A stretch of 64,000 nt of DNA, taken from contig JAODTK010004610.1 of the NCBI GenBank assembly GCA_026419785.1, forward strand, positions 106,500 through 170,499, read 5' to 3'. The notes below the pieces were generated by a model. The model saw only the letters and a program-made list of their open reading frames with translations. It had not been told where the DNA came from and ran no database searches. This document shows positions 1 to 11,101 of this stretch, one piece after another (the first letter of the stretch is position 1; each line of letters starts with the position of its first letter). This DNA comes from Sclerodactyla briareus (lineage: Eukaryota; Echinodermata; Holothuroidea; Dendrochirotida; Sclerodactylidae). The translations under genes and the position numbers were made by a program.

Positions 1-633
1 GGCCCTGCGGTAGGTATAAAGAACTGCAGATCACAGACATAATCTTCAAATATTTGTGAACCCCCAAGGACGTCACAGCCGACAATTTGTGGCAGCATCA
101 GTTAACAATACAGCCTGTATATATAGATAGTACCTACCCTGGTTAGATATACGGTCAGAAGGGGGGGCCGCATCGCAATGGCTGAAGTCTGAGCCAAATA
201 ACATTTGGGAGGGTGGGCCCGGGGGATGGGGGGGGGGGGCACAGTCGAGAGCAATATTTTGTGTATGGTGGACACACAAGAGATATATATACATAAAAGT
301 TTCGAGGGTCATAACCGCAACCCTACGGGTTGCGCCTCAGAAGCGCCCGTTTCGATCAATGCATGGTATCTTTAAAAGCATCAAAAGATTTGTAACTGGG
401 AATTTAAGGCTTAAAGCCTGGTAATGTCAGACCAACGACCTAAATAAAGTTTTGTACCCCGCCTATTGAAACTAGACGTCACCATTAGACAAACAACAGC
501 CTTAGTCTCTAGTGATTCGGTTGTCTGGAATTTATAAACCAATCGTTTACAATATAGATAATGACGTGCAATATAATACTAAACAATAATCGATTGTACT
601 AAACAGTGCGATATCCATACAGAACAGACATTA
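1..633. other. non-coding, AT-rich, no gene seen
   Basis: No exon or RNA gene recognised. A run of G near 228-239 sits in a stretch of alternating G and C runs typical of the dispersed repeats elsewhere in the window. From about 540 a motif like ctaaacagtgcaatataaat begins to recur. Confidence 0.5.
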
Positions 634-930
634 CACTCCACCAAAAATGTTGGGGAAAAATACTCTAGGGAATTCGGTTTACCCAACCTGGTAAACATTT
701 ACTAAAATGGGTCAAATAGTCCCCCAGCCTGGGTAAAACAAGTTGCCCATGTGGTATTTGTTACCCAACTTTTTTGTAGAGTGTAGAAATACTTTGACGT
801 ACAGTTATATGTACTGAGCAGTAGTGACATATAAGCAGTGCATATAAATACCAAACAGTGCAATATAAATACTAAATGGGGCAACTGTATATACACCACT
901 GTGGCGATAGGAAATAATAAATGCAATATA
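540..930. repeat. degenerate ~20-bp motif repeat (actaaacagtgcaatata) interrupted by a MITE
   Basis: Variants of aatactaaacagtgcaatat occur at roughly 560-615 and 835-925, with fainter echoes near 1138 and 2080. The 634-783 inverted-repeat element appears to have inserted into this older degenerate repeat. Copy number cannot be given exactly because the units are strongly diverged. Confidence 0.35.
634..783. mobile_element. 150-bp MITE, Tc1/mariner-like termini
   Basis: The left end reads cactccaccaaaaatgttgg and the right end, reverse-complemented, reads cactctacaaaaaagttggg, giving an imperfect ~20-bp terminal inverted repeat. Both ends are flanked by TA (632-633 and 784-785), the target-site duplication typical of Tc1/mariner. 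There is no coding capacity. Family assignment rests only on the TA duplication and short inverted ends. Confidence 0.55.
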
Positions 931-2924
931 GATACCCATGGCGCGCCATAGGGGGGTCCGGGGGGTCATGACCCCCCAACTTTTGGGAGGCCTCCATACA
1001 TAACAATTTTTTTTACGACAAATGTTTTCCCATCACTGCTTCGAACCCCTCCCCCCGAAAAAAAAATCTCCTCCCCCCCCCCCCCTCAACTTTCAGACCG
1101 TGGCTGCGCCTGAATACTCATCACATATTGATAGTGAACAATGCAATAAAGATACGAAATAACGCAACACATAGAGCAAATGTTAGAAAAGTGGACTCAC
1201 TACTAAAACCGGATTACCGAAGAGTTCATTGGCCCATTGCCAATTCCACCGACTCGACGAGCCAATTGAAAAGGACATGGACCTCCATACCTTACTATAG
1301 TTCTCGATGGAGATGGTTGAAGAGAAAGCAACCCTCACCAAAGCAAATGTAAAGAGTGTTCGAACTGTGAATATTGAACACTGAAGGGCTATTGAAGACA
1401 AGCAGAGTAAACCGTACTGTTCGTGGGTTCATTGTCGAGCGTTCACACATAACGGTATCATGTACCGGGTATTTGGTGAATGCACTTATTTTCTACCATA
1501 AGTCTATCGAAAGATCATCGCTCTCACATTGATGCATTACGGCGGGCCCTCCTATTCCCCGGCACCCTGCCTGTTGCCACGCGGAAACAAGATATTTGAT
1601 AAATTTATACCACATATTTTTTATGCATTCCAGTTTGGTACTATTTCATACATGTCCAAAGCAGAACGGATCAAAAGTTTTACTATAAAAAAAAAAATCC
1701 TGGAAAATCTGTAGGAGGCCTATCGCTCAGTTTAGGTTGGTATATATGAGGTCGGGGAAGGAACTGACTCCTCATGAACGACCCTGAAACCAAGCAAACA
1801 CAAGAGGGATAAAACGGAACGAAAAGAATTCTCCACACTTTCCTGAAAAACGGTCACACCCTGAGGAGGCTTTTCCACTCTTCATCATTAAAATAAAACA
1901 ACGGAATATAATCGATCTGCATCTCACATTGACATCCTCAACGATATACAGTACGTAACAATATATATTGAATTGTGTTACGCGATTTCAGCGTGACGGT
2001 CCGTGCATGTTCTCCGTCGCTTCATGTCGCTTTCCGTCGCTACCGCATATGGATATTACACTATCATATAGTAGGACTACTAAATAGTGCAATGCACGAG
2101 CGAAAATAAATAAATAAATAAATAAATTAAGATAAATAAATAAATTAAAAAATGAATAGCGTGCATTTTGTTTACAAACACGTTCTATAACGCTTGTTAT
2201 TCACACACCCCCACGGGATCAGGGCAGCTACTTGCTTCCGGCTTCGAATTTATACATGTTTATTAGCATATGATCCATATTTCCATATGAGGATTATTTA
2301 ACGAATGTCCCACTTCAGAACGGACATGGCTGTAGCATGATCGACATAACTGAAGTTACCACGCCCTTCGCGTGAATGAGAGGTCTACGATACAACTTAC
2401 ATATTTATCTAACGGTACCATGCAGCATGTGGGATTTGAAGTCGATGATCCCCCGGTACGTCCAAAAATCTGGGTATTTTCTTCATCTTGAACACAGCTT
2501 GATTTTTCTTATGTTATAGGCGAACTTGTGCTCACCTTTCTAAACTACAGAAACTACCGACTCAATGAAAGGAACGGGAGGCAGGCGCATAACATACACA
2601 CAGGAGCATCTAAGTGATGTGTATCGATGTATCGGTCAGTCACCCATATGGTACTCAGCTGTGAATGAAAACGTTTGCGATACCAAATGTGACGACATCA
2701 GATATTAATACGGTAAGATACCATTTTGTAGCACAGGTCCAAGTCCCCAGACTGCTTTAAGTTCAGTAAGCTGTCAATACGAGTTCACGGCTCTAATGCG
2801 GGTTACAGTCAGTCGGTACAGGATGATTCGTTGGAATGTTAGTACATACAGTAGTAACGTATGTAAGTAGCGAACCTCCCTAAAGGCGAATTACCCAGGG
2901 TTGACTGACTAGAAGACAACTAGT
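931..2924. other. intergenic; poly-C/poly-G dispersed-repeat debris
   Basis: 940-1115 has the G-run / 'cccccaacttt' / C-run pattern seen again at 15255 and 15774, suggesting an old dispersed repeat. The rest is unique-looking AT-rich DNA with no supportable exon. Short ORFs here (longest ~74 codons) show no recognisable protein character. Confidence 0.45.
2103..2150. repeat. (AATA)n microsatellite
   Basis: Nearly uninterrupted aaataaataaataaataaat followed by a degenerate continuation (aattaagataaataaat). Confidence 0.85.
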
Positions 2925-3207
2925 CAGGCGTTCGCAGGGGGGAGGGGGGCTCTGCCTCCTTGACTCTTGTGACCAATAACTTTCTACACACACCCCCAAA
3001 CCACGCGTTTTACTGTTCTTTAGACTTTCAACCGCGGTTGTTTATCAGTTTTACATGAGTCATGTGTCTGGGGCCCATAAATTGCTGTTATTTATTTGCT
3101 ACTCGGGAGAGTGAGGCTTTAAATGAGGGCGCAATTCCTTTGGGTTCCCACACCGCACCCCCCCTCCTCCCACTGAGGCAAATCTCTCGATACGCCACTG
3201 AAGTATA
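2925..3207 (+). repeat. SINE-like dispersed repeat, family C copy 1
   Basis: Shares an ordered set of landmarks with copies at 25567, 30419 (minus), 45860 (minus) and 61795 (minus): 'catgtgtctggggcccataa', a 'ggagagtgaggctttaaatg' block, 'agggcgcaattcctttgggt', a C-rich run, then 'aatctctcgatacgcc'. No TSD or tRNA-type promoter was identified, so SINE is a working label only. Confidence 0.5.
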
Positions 3208-3480
3208 CACACAAGTATACACCTTAATCACATCAGGTCAAGTGTAATTCGATCCCAAATTTTGTCAGGAGGGAAACATTGGAAGCTCAAAAGTTTGTGG
3301 TTTGATTCGCTTCTGATCCAGTTAGTTAGACTAAGTTAGGTAAGGACCAATCATATGCTGGTATTTAGGGCTAGATCGATGGCAAGCTACATGGGGTTGA
3401 AAGGTTGGATAGAGAGCTGGCGAATGGGTTCTCAACCTGAAGGCTTATACCATGAATACTTATGGTTCGAGGAAAGGCAC

Positions 3481-3566
3481 GACAATAACTCACCTCATCA
3501 TTCACTCACTCACTCACTTCACTAACTCACCACTCACTCACTCACTCACTCACTCACTCAACTCAT
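3481..3566. repeat. (ACTC)n microsatellite
   Basis: Interrupted array of cactcactcactcactcact, broken by a few single-base deletions, directly upstream of a GC-rich segment. Confidence 0.8.
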
Positions 3567-3960
3567 AGGAGCACATGCCGGGGAAGCCCCTTTCCGCAGC
3601 CACCAAGCCGTCCAATCGCCCAGCCTCCTCCGGGCAGAAACTTGGGGCCTTGGCCTGGCCCATCTCCCCCAACTCCCAGAGGTCCCACGAAGCGGCGTCA
3701 ACCATGAGTTACCAGGTTACAGGGGCGTCCGGGCGGTTAGCCCCAACCCACAGGATCCCGTCCACACAGGACACGGTGGGCAGGATCCTTCGCCGGGACG
3801 CGCGCCAGACATGCCCAAGACGCGCAGTTAGTGATCGCCGAGCAGACAGCTATCTTCACCATCTCGCCTCCCCGAGAACCCTGGCATTAGATACATGATC
3901 CTGCCAGCAGGCCGAGGCTGCGGTGATGTGAGGTAGGGAAAAAGGAATCCAATCGCGTCT
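3567..3960. other. GC-rich segment of unknown nature
   Basis: About 390 bp with base composition clearly richer in G and C than either side. It holds a 107-codon + strand ORF (3575-3898) rich in Pro, Ser and Arg that I cannot match to any family. It could be an exon, the 5' part of a retroelement or a CpG-rich relic. There is no supporting splice or domain evidence, so it is not called a gene. Confidence 0.3.
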
Positions 3961-4970
3961 CAGCCCAACAATGACATAACCTCTTTGAGAACTGTATGGG
4001 GACAGAGGAAGTTGAAACCGATTTGCAAGGAAGGTAATACGAATGTAATATCGTCATGTGTATGTACTGGGTTTTCTCTTTGGTAGATAAATTGCGTTTT
4101 GATCGAACAACGGAAACTTGTTTGGATTTTTTTTAGCGATGAAATTAGTGTTCTATATATGGCCTCCGTCGGTTGTCCGTATAGCCTACGTCCAATCGCG
4201 TCACTGGTAATAGTAGCGTAGCTTGATGGTCAATATACCGATTGAAGGTTTTACTGAAGTGAAGTCCATATACCACGGTCAAAGAGATGGGAAGGTCTCT
4301 AAACAGCACATTTCTGATTCAAGACAACCAGCCCCCGTATAATGCGTGTCCATGACAGGATTTCGCAGATCAGCGAATGTAGTTCCGGTAGCGTGCTGGG
4401 AAGACCCTCCACCGGATAAGGTGATACCGTCATCTTTACGGCCGGAACCAGATGGCAGACTGCAGGTAGCAGCCAGTATTTGACACGATACCAGCAAATT
4501 TTCGGTTAAATAAGCTAAGATGCCACACAAGGGCATTGCAGGATAACCTCTAGACACGTGGGGTGGGGGGGGGGGGGGGGGAGAACTATATCTTCATGCA
4601 CATTCTACAGATCAAACCTCATTTCAATATGCTGTTCCTATGTGAAGTTTTGTATACCTTCCGTATGGAGTATCCTCAACCATCGGTTGGTCACATGAGC
4701 AAAAACGAATTTGGAAGATACAATACAAGCCTCTGGAGCAAAGTGGTTCAACGCTTACAGTATAAATTTGGCAATGAAATGGCTTCATGAATCGGCAAAA
4801 GGCTCATTATTTTGTTTGGCGAACAACTTGATGAAAATAATGAAACCTTGGTCAGGGGAGGGGATGGGGGCGGGGATGAGTGAACACCCACCCGCCCTCC
4901 CTCCTTGTTAGGATTGCCACTGTCCCACCAATATGAATTCCCCGGACATCCGTACATGTGGTTCTGGCTA
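3961..4970. other. intergenic; fragment of dispersed family E near 4580-4680
   Basis: Around 4583-4660 the minus strand resembles 42740-42800 (shared 'catttcaata' and 'aactatatcttcatgc'-like blocks). A G-run occurs at 4561-4580. No exon recognised. Confidence 0.35.
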
Positions 4971-6050
4971 ACAAGCGCTGTTCACCATTGTGCGATTACG
5001 ATAAATACGATACGATTTTTTAATTTATCGGATGGAGAGTGTCACACTCGTGCAATAAAAATGTCATACGATAATTTTATCGGACCGTCTCTGCCGCCAA
5101 ACATAACGGAGAGAGGAGAAGAAAGTAGTGGGGATTTAGTTGAGAGGGCACAAGTTTTCCCCTTTTGTGCTTCGGCGGGGAATAGCCTGTCGCAGCGATT
5201 TGAGTACAAAGAACTGCATTGAAAAAACAATTCGAAGCTGTGGCTTACTCAGTATTGTAGGAGGCGTGGAAGAAAAAAAAGCGCAATGGACGAGGTCACG
5301 AATCAGACAGCTGACCTCACCATCCCCGCCTACCCGTTCGTTAGACACCCAGTCTTGATTAGCATCGGTATCCAATAATACGGCGAATTGAGGTAACCAA
5401 GAAAGCATCCAGTCAATTGAGTCAATTCAGTTAATTGAGCTGAAATTTGAGCTTGGTTAGTCTGCTCAGGAACATACATGGTAAAAATAATGCCTGACGG
5501 CTCCACCTGTGTACCTTACTACTTCCCAATGATCTACAAGACATAATTAATTGGCGTTAAATCGACATATACCCCCCCCCCTATAGCTTATTCCGTTGCT
5601 CTGCCGTTTCTATTCCCGCATCTTCTTCACAGGAGGGTCAGGGTGAAGTTTCCGTTCAATACGTAAGGTGTGGATCGAGACCATCGGAAATAAACCTCCA
5701 CCCTGCTCCTCTCATACGGCCACAACACTCCCTCCTCCGGGCACTCACTACCAACCGCGTATCTCCTGCCTCTGCATATCACATGAACACTTCGTTGGCG
5801 GGCCGGCGCAAACAGACCTCCCTATTACCTCGATCACTGGTCACGTTACTAACGTATATGGGGAGGGCTTTATGGATTCGAACTGAAATAATGTTTCGTA
5901 GGTCCCGTGCATTGCGGCACATAGGACCGAGAAGCTCCTTCAGAGGCCCATGTCTTCCCGGATAGTCACTACCCAAAACATTAAATCAAAACCCCTGATT
6001 TTTTCACTAAAACACACTTTTCACGCTCAACTTTCTCTAATAGCCTGTTT
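4971..6050 (+). mobile_element. GATAC-family DNA transposon, copy 1 (3'-truncated)
   Basis: Begins with acaagcgctgttcaccattg then gatac / aatttatcgga blocks. It continues through an internal region that matches copy 4 (11102-12754) in order, including 'agctgacctcaccat', 'gattagcatcggtatcca' and 'attcgaactgaaataat'. The right-hand terminal blocks are missing: at ~6050 the sequence runs straight into copy 2 in the opposite orientation. No transposase is visible, so it is non-autonomous. The two adjoining copies form an imperfect palindrome with arms of about 1 kb. Confidence 0.7.
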
Positions 6051-7279
6051 GGTTGTTCCTACTCTACGATACGATACGATACGATAAATTCATCGGACGT
6101 TTCGAGTTAAAAAAGTGTTATTTTCAATAGGAGTTGTTCCACACCTGTGCGCTACGATACGATACGGAAGATACGATAAATTTATCGGACGTCGCGTTGA
6201 AACGATTTTAATTTTATCGTTACGATACATTTATCGGATGCCGATAAATTGCGCAATGCAATGCAGTGATAAACTTTGCGCAATTCTGCGAAAGAGTATG
6301 GAACGCCAAAGAGGCTATGGGGGAAGTAAGTTTTAGCATTGAAAGTGGGTTTTAGTGATAAAATCAGGGGTTTGATGAATGGTTTGGGTTAGGGGACGGA
6401 TCCGGGAAGACGTTAGTCTCTGAATGAGCTGCTCGGCCCTATTTGCCCCATGCACGAAACCTTATTTCAGTTCGAAAACCCATTATTCAGTTCGAATCCA
6501 TGAAGCCCTCTCCATATACGATAGAAGTGACCGTGAGGTAAGGTAATGGGGGAAGGTCATGTTCCGAGGCGCCCACGAAGTTCATGTGATGCAAAGGCAG
6601 GAGATATGCGGTGATAGTGGAGCGGGCGGGGGAGGGGGTGTTGTGATGTGAGGTAAGAGCAGGAGAGGAGTGGTTTGTCCAGAGGGTCTCGATCCAGCAG
6701 CCTGACGTATTTGACGGAACACTTCAACTTACCCTCATGTGAAGAAAAAGAAGAAAGAGGCGGGAATAGAAAACGGAGGCTGGCAACGGAAGGAGCTATA
6801 GGGGGTATATGTGATTTAACGCCCAAGGTTAATTAGTGTCTTTTGTAGATCAGGTGAGGCAGGTAGTGAGGTACACAGGTATAGCCGTAGACATTATTTT
6901 TACATTGCATGTTCTGCAGCCGAGTGACCCAAGCTCAAATAGTAAGCTCCAATGGCTGATTGACTCAATGGACTGATGCTTTCTTGGCTACCTCACTGCG
7001 CTGTATGATTGGACACCTATGCTAATTAAGACTGGGTTGTCTAACGAAAGGGTAGGAGGGGATGGTTTGAGGTCAGATGTCTGATTCGTGATCGTCACTT
7101 GTGCTTCCCAAGCCGCCTACAAGTAATGAAGAGAGACACAAGCTTCGAATTGCTTTGAAATTACATTTTGGTACTCCAAAACTCTGCCGACCAGGGCTAT
7201 TCCACCGCCTTGAAGCGACAAAAGGGTAAAATTGTGATTCCATCAACTAAAATCACACCTTACTTTCTCGTTATGTTAA
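6051..7279 (-). mobile_element. GATAC-family DNA transposon, copy 2 (inverted, terminus truncated)
   Basis: The reverse complement of this stretch follows the same internal order as copies 1 and 4. It starts with gatacgatacgataaattc blocks and ends near 'ctttctcgttatgttaa', without the terminal blocks of its distal end, and abuts copy 3. It is the second arm of the copy 1/copy 2 palindrome. Small ORFs here are accidental. Confidence 0.7.
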
Positions 7280-9098
7280 GGGCCTGTTCACACTTGTGAG
7301 ATACGATACGATTACGATACGATAACTTTATCGGACGTCTAGTTAAAAAGTGGATTTCAATGGAAGTGTTCACACCTGTGCGATACGATTACGATACGAT
7401 ACGATACGATTTTATCGGACGTCGAGTGTTGAAATATTTCAAACTTTATCGTACGATAAAATTTATCGGATGCGATAAATTGACGCAATGCAGTGATAAA
7501 CTGTGCAATTATGCGAAATATGGAAAGCCAAACAGGCAATTGGGGAAAGTTTGCGTGAAAGTGGGTTTTTCGTGATAATCAGATAAAATCGGGGTTTTGA
7601 TTAATGTATTGGGTAGTGACGTTCCGGGGAAGACATTGGCCTTCTGAGTGAGCTTCTCGGCTCTATTGCCGCCATGCACGGGGATCACGAAAACCATGAT
7701 TTTAGTTCAATCCATGATGCCTTCCCCAATATACAATAAGAGCGTGGACCAGTGAGGTTCATTGGGAGGGTTCATGTGGGTAGGCCGTCCACCAATTATC
7801 TGTGACATGCAAGAAAGGAGATATGCTGTTCGTAGTGAATGGGATGGCGGTGTTGTGGCTAGTTGAGAGGGGTGAGTAGGAGGGCGTTTCCAGGGGGGGT
7901 CGATGCCACAGCCTGACGTGTTGACGGGAACTTCACCTAACCCTCATGTGAAGAAACAGGTAGGGGAAAAACAAAGGAGGCAACGGAAAAATAGGCTATA
8001 GGGGGGGGGGGGGGATAATGTTCGCTTCTAACGACAAGTTAATAATGTCAGGTAGGTCAGTGAGGAAAGTAGTAGGGTACACAGGTGGACGGAGCCGTCA
8101 GTGGCATTATTTCCCGGTGCTTGTACTGAGCAGAGTATCCAAGCTCAATTTTCAGTTCAATTGACTGAATTGACCCGGAGGTCTTTTGGCTACCTCACCA
8201 GCCTTCTCACTCTTGACATTTATCTGGATACCGATGCTAATTACAAGTCGGGGTGTCCAACGAAAGGGTAGGCGGGGATGGCTAGGTCAGCTGCCGATTC
8301 GTGATCGCAATTGCGCTTATTTGGCATCCCGGGTAGAACGATACCGTCTATTGCGTTTCTGTCTCCATACGAGACCTTGGGTCAGGGCCGTCGCCGGGGC
8401 GGACAAGTACTCATGGTGGCGCAGCTGCGTGGGTACCCGGGGAGAGTTGGAGGGGCGGGACAGGCTAGGACAGGCTCGACGACTAGAGGAAGAGGCTGTT
8501 GTAAACTGTTGTTGTCGTTCAAAATGGTCAGGATAAAACACTATTTAATGCATCCTACATGTACTTGAGCAAGACACAAGCTTCGATTGCTTCGAAATTG
8601 CAATTCTGGGTATTCAACAATTTTGCCGACGAGGCTATTCACCCGTTGAAGCGACAAAAGGGGACAACTTGTGCTTTTCTCAACTAAAATCCCACCAGTT
8701 TCTCCGTCGGTAGGCGCGAGACATCGATAAATTTATGCGTACGACATTTTTAATGCACAAGTGTGAACACTCCATCCGAGAAATTTATCGTTCTGTATCG
8801 TATCGTATCGTATCGCAAAGTGTGAACCAGCGCTTAAGGCGCAGAGACGTCGATAAATTTATCGTACGGACATTTTTATCGCACAAGTGTGAACATCATC
8901 CGATTAAATTTATCGTATCGTTATCGTATCGACACCAAAGATGTGAACAGCGCTTTTAAAATTTTTCAATCGAAGTCCGATAAATTATCGTATCGTATCG
9001 TATCGTATGAACCAGGGTGAACCCTCCTATTGAAAATAAAACTTTAACTCGACGTCCGATAAAATTTATAGTATCGTATCGCACAAGTGTGAACAGCC
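7280..9098 (-). mobile_element. GATAC-family DNA transposon, copy 3, near-complete, PIF-Harbinger-like ends
   Basis: The left end reads gggcctgttcacacttgtga; the right end reverse-complemented reads ggctgttcacacttgtgcga. Similarity extends inward over about 100 bp through tatcggacgtc, agttaaa and a second ttcaca block, so the inverted ends are long. TAA flanks both sides (7277-7279 and 9099-9101), a 3-bp duplication like the TWA of PIF-Harbinger. The 8720-9098 end holds several repeated terminal modules, as if other copies' ends had been captured. No transposase ORF; superfamily is inferred from the TAA and the GGGCCTGTTC-type terminus. Confidence 0.65.
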
Positions 9099-9101
9099 TA
9101 A

Positions 9102-10270
9102 TGGGCAGAACAACTAACATACTGCATGGATGCTAATTTCCCGCGTTTTTGGCGCGTATTGGAATTAAGGACGGTCAGGACGGGGGGGTGTTGGTAGCAA
9201 GAATTTTCAAGCAGAGCAGAGTTTTCCCCATCGAGAGCGTGTGAGGAGTGAGGACTGAGAAGTCGTCCACAATGCTCCAGGTTGTACACCCGTCGTTAAC
9301 CGCCGTGACCCATAGTTTTCTTTGCTGGCCAAGCTTCAAAATGGGGTTCGATAATATCTCACTCCCCTGCCGAAAGAGTTTATCAGGCGATCCTAAACGA
9401 GCTGGTGCATACACAAGACTGAAACAAGGTAATAATTTGCTTGATAGGCCCGAGGGACTCATAAAGTCAGTAATTCTACCCCGGGCCTGGTACAGGCGAC
9501 AGCGCCGCGGTTCATAAACCAGTTTTAAACTCGCCGCAGGCTTCCGCCGTTTGATGTAGGTAGAGGTACAAATGAACAAACGGTGTTTGAGCAGGGGTTC
9601 GTGTCACATTCCTGAAACACACGTCGATTCTGAAACAGCAGTTTCATATTGTGCAAACGTTTTGGCTGGTAGTCAGAGATCAAAGCCCGTTATTATTCGT
9701 GTATTATAATCTACGAATGTCACCCAGGTTTAGACCTTGTTGGCTTTTAGTCTCCGCGTGTCACGTCAGCAACGTGTAAATGCAAACAACATACCGTCAT
9801 TTCCCTCCATCAGTATATCTTGAACTATTGAACTCAGATCTAGGCATACTGACACAGTTATTTTCTAGTCCATGAAGCCCTAAGGAATGCATTTTTTTTT
9901 AAAGTGGTCAAGAATATAAAATCCACAAGAATGACTGCATTAACCCGTGTGTAAGGATAAGACTGCCAGGGCGCCTGCTCGAGTCCAGTCAGGGCCCACT
10001 CGAGCCCGTCCAGTTAACCCCCACTCACTCATTTAAAACCCCCAGGGCCTCGCTCGAGCCGATGTCAGATCCACTCGAGTTCGTCAGTACCCCCCCCTCA
10101 AAACCCCCCGCCGTGGCCCCGCTTCGAGCGCCACCTGGGCTTCCTTCATACCGGAGAGCTGAATGAACATTGAGAGTTATTCAACTTCTCCTCCTGCACT
10201 ACCTGCTTGAGATGTGATGCATCCAAACAAGGAATCAGAATCTAGATAATTCTCCCAGAATTCTTTGAGA
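9102..10270. other. intergenic; CTCGAG-rich degenerate repeat at 9960-10140
   Basis: 9960-10140 contains several imperfect repeats of cactcgagcccgtccagt separated by C-runs. The ORFs at 9098-9579 on both strands overlap each other and show no domain. No gene called. Confidence 0.4.
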
Positions 10271-10610
10271 ACTGCTTTGGAGGCACACCCTCTAACCGAC
10301 TGCTTTGAAGGCACACCCTCTACACTACTGCTTTGAAGGCACACCCTCTAAACGACTGCTTTGAAGCACACCCTCTAACGACTGCTTTGAAGGCACACCC
10401 TCTAAAAGACTGCTTTGAAGACACACCCTCTAAACGACTGCTTTGAAGGCACACCATCTGAACGACTGCTTTGAAGCACACCCTCTAACGACTGCTTTGA
10501 AGGCACACCCTCTAAACGACTGCTTGAAGGCACACCCTCTAAACGACTGCTTTGAAGGCATACCCTCTAAACGACTGCTTTGGAGGCACACCCTCTAAAC
10601 GACTGCTTGG
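10271..10610. repeat. 28-bp minisatellite, about 12 copies
   Basis: Twelve head-to-tail copies of a unit reading actgctttgaaggcacaccc followed by tctaaacg, plus a partial thirteenth. Most variation is 1-2 bp: loss of one G in 'aaggcac' or one A in 'taaacg', and occasional substitutions such as 'tggagg'. Confidence 0.95.
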
Positions 10611-11101
10611 AATATATTCCACTCATCAGTCACTTTCTGCGGAAAAAAAAATCCGAATGTCCAATCTGCAGCGCTTACCAACCACGAGTTTGAGGCGAAC
10701 TCCCTAAATGTAACAATTGGAAAATTGGAAAAAAATAAAATCAGGAGATACCGTCGAAACCAGAATGAAGGTCATCGTTCGATACCTCATCTACAGGAAG
10801 AACTTCAGTCAAAATAACAGCACTCAAATAATTTCAATTCTTGAAGAGAATGGTGATCCGTCAGCGAATTAAAACAAAAAGCTAGCAGGTCGCCACAGAT
10901 GTCTATGTTTCGCCACAGGGACCTTTAAATTTCCACGAATTACGAATTTTGACCTAATACTATCGTTTGCATCAATCAACAGATTTTTTTTTTCAATTTT
11001 AGTTTTTGTATCAGTCAGTATGGTTAGCTCTGTGACTGATGGAAAGGAGGACAAATGCATGAAGCAACTGCTGAATGGAAACTAAACAGCCTGACGCTTT
11101 A
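10611..11101. other. intergenic spacer, no feature seen
   Basis: AT-rich unique-looking sequence between the minisatellite and copy 4 of the GATAC family. No exon, RNA gene or repeat recognised. Confidence 0.4.

Noticed and set aside
3885..3925. gatcctgccag resembling the start of 18S rRNA
   Set aside because: Similarity stops after 11 bases; flanking sequence does not match 18S rRNA.
10271..10610. CRISPR-like regular repeats
   Set aside because: Units are contiguous 28-mers with no spacers; it is a eukaryotic minisatellite.
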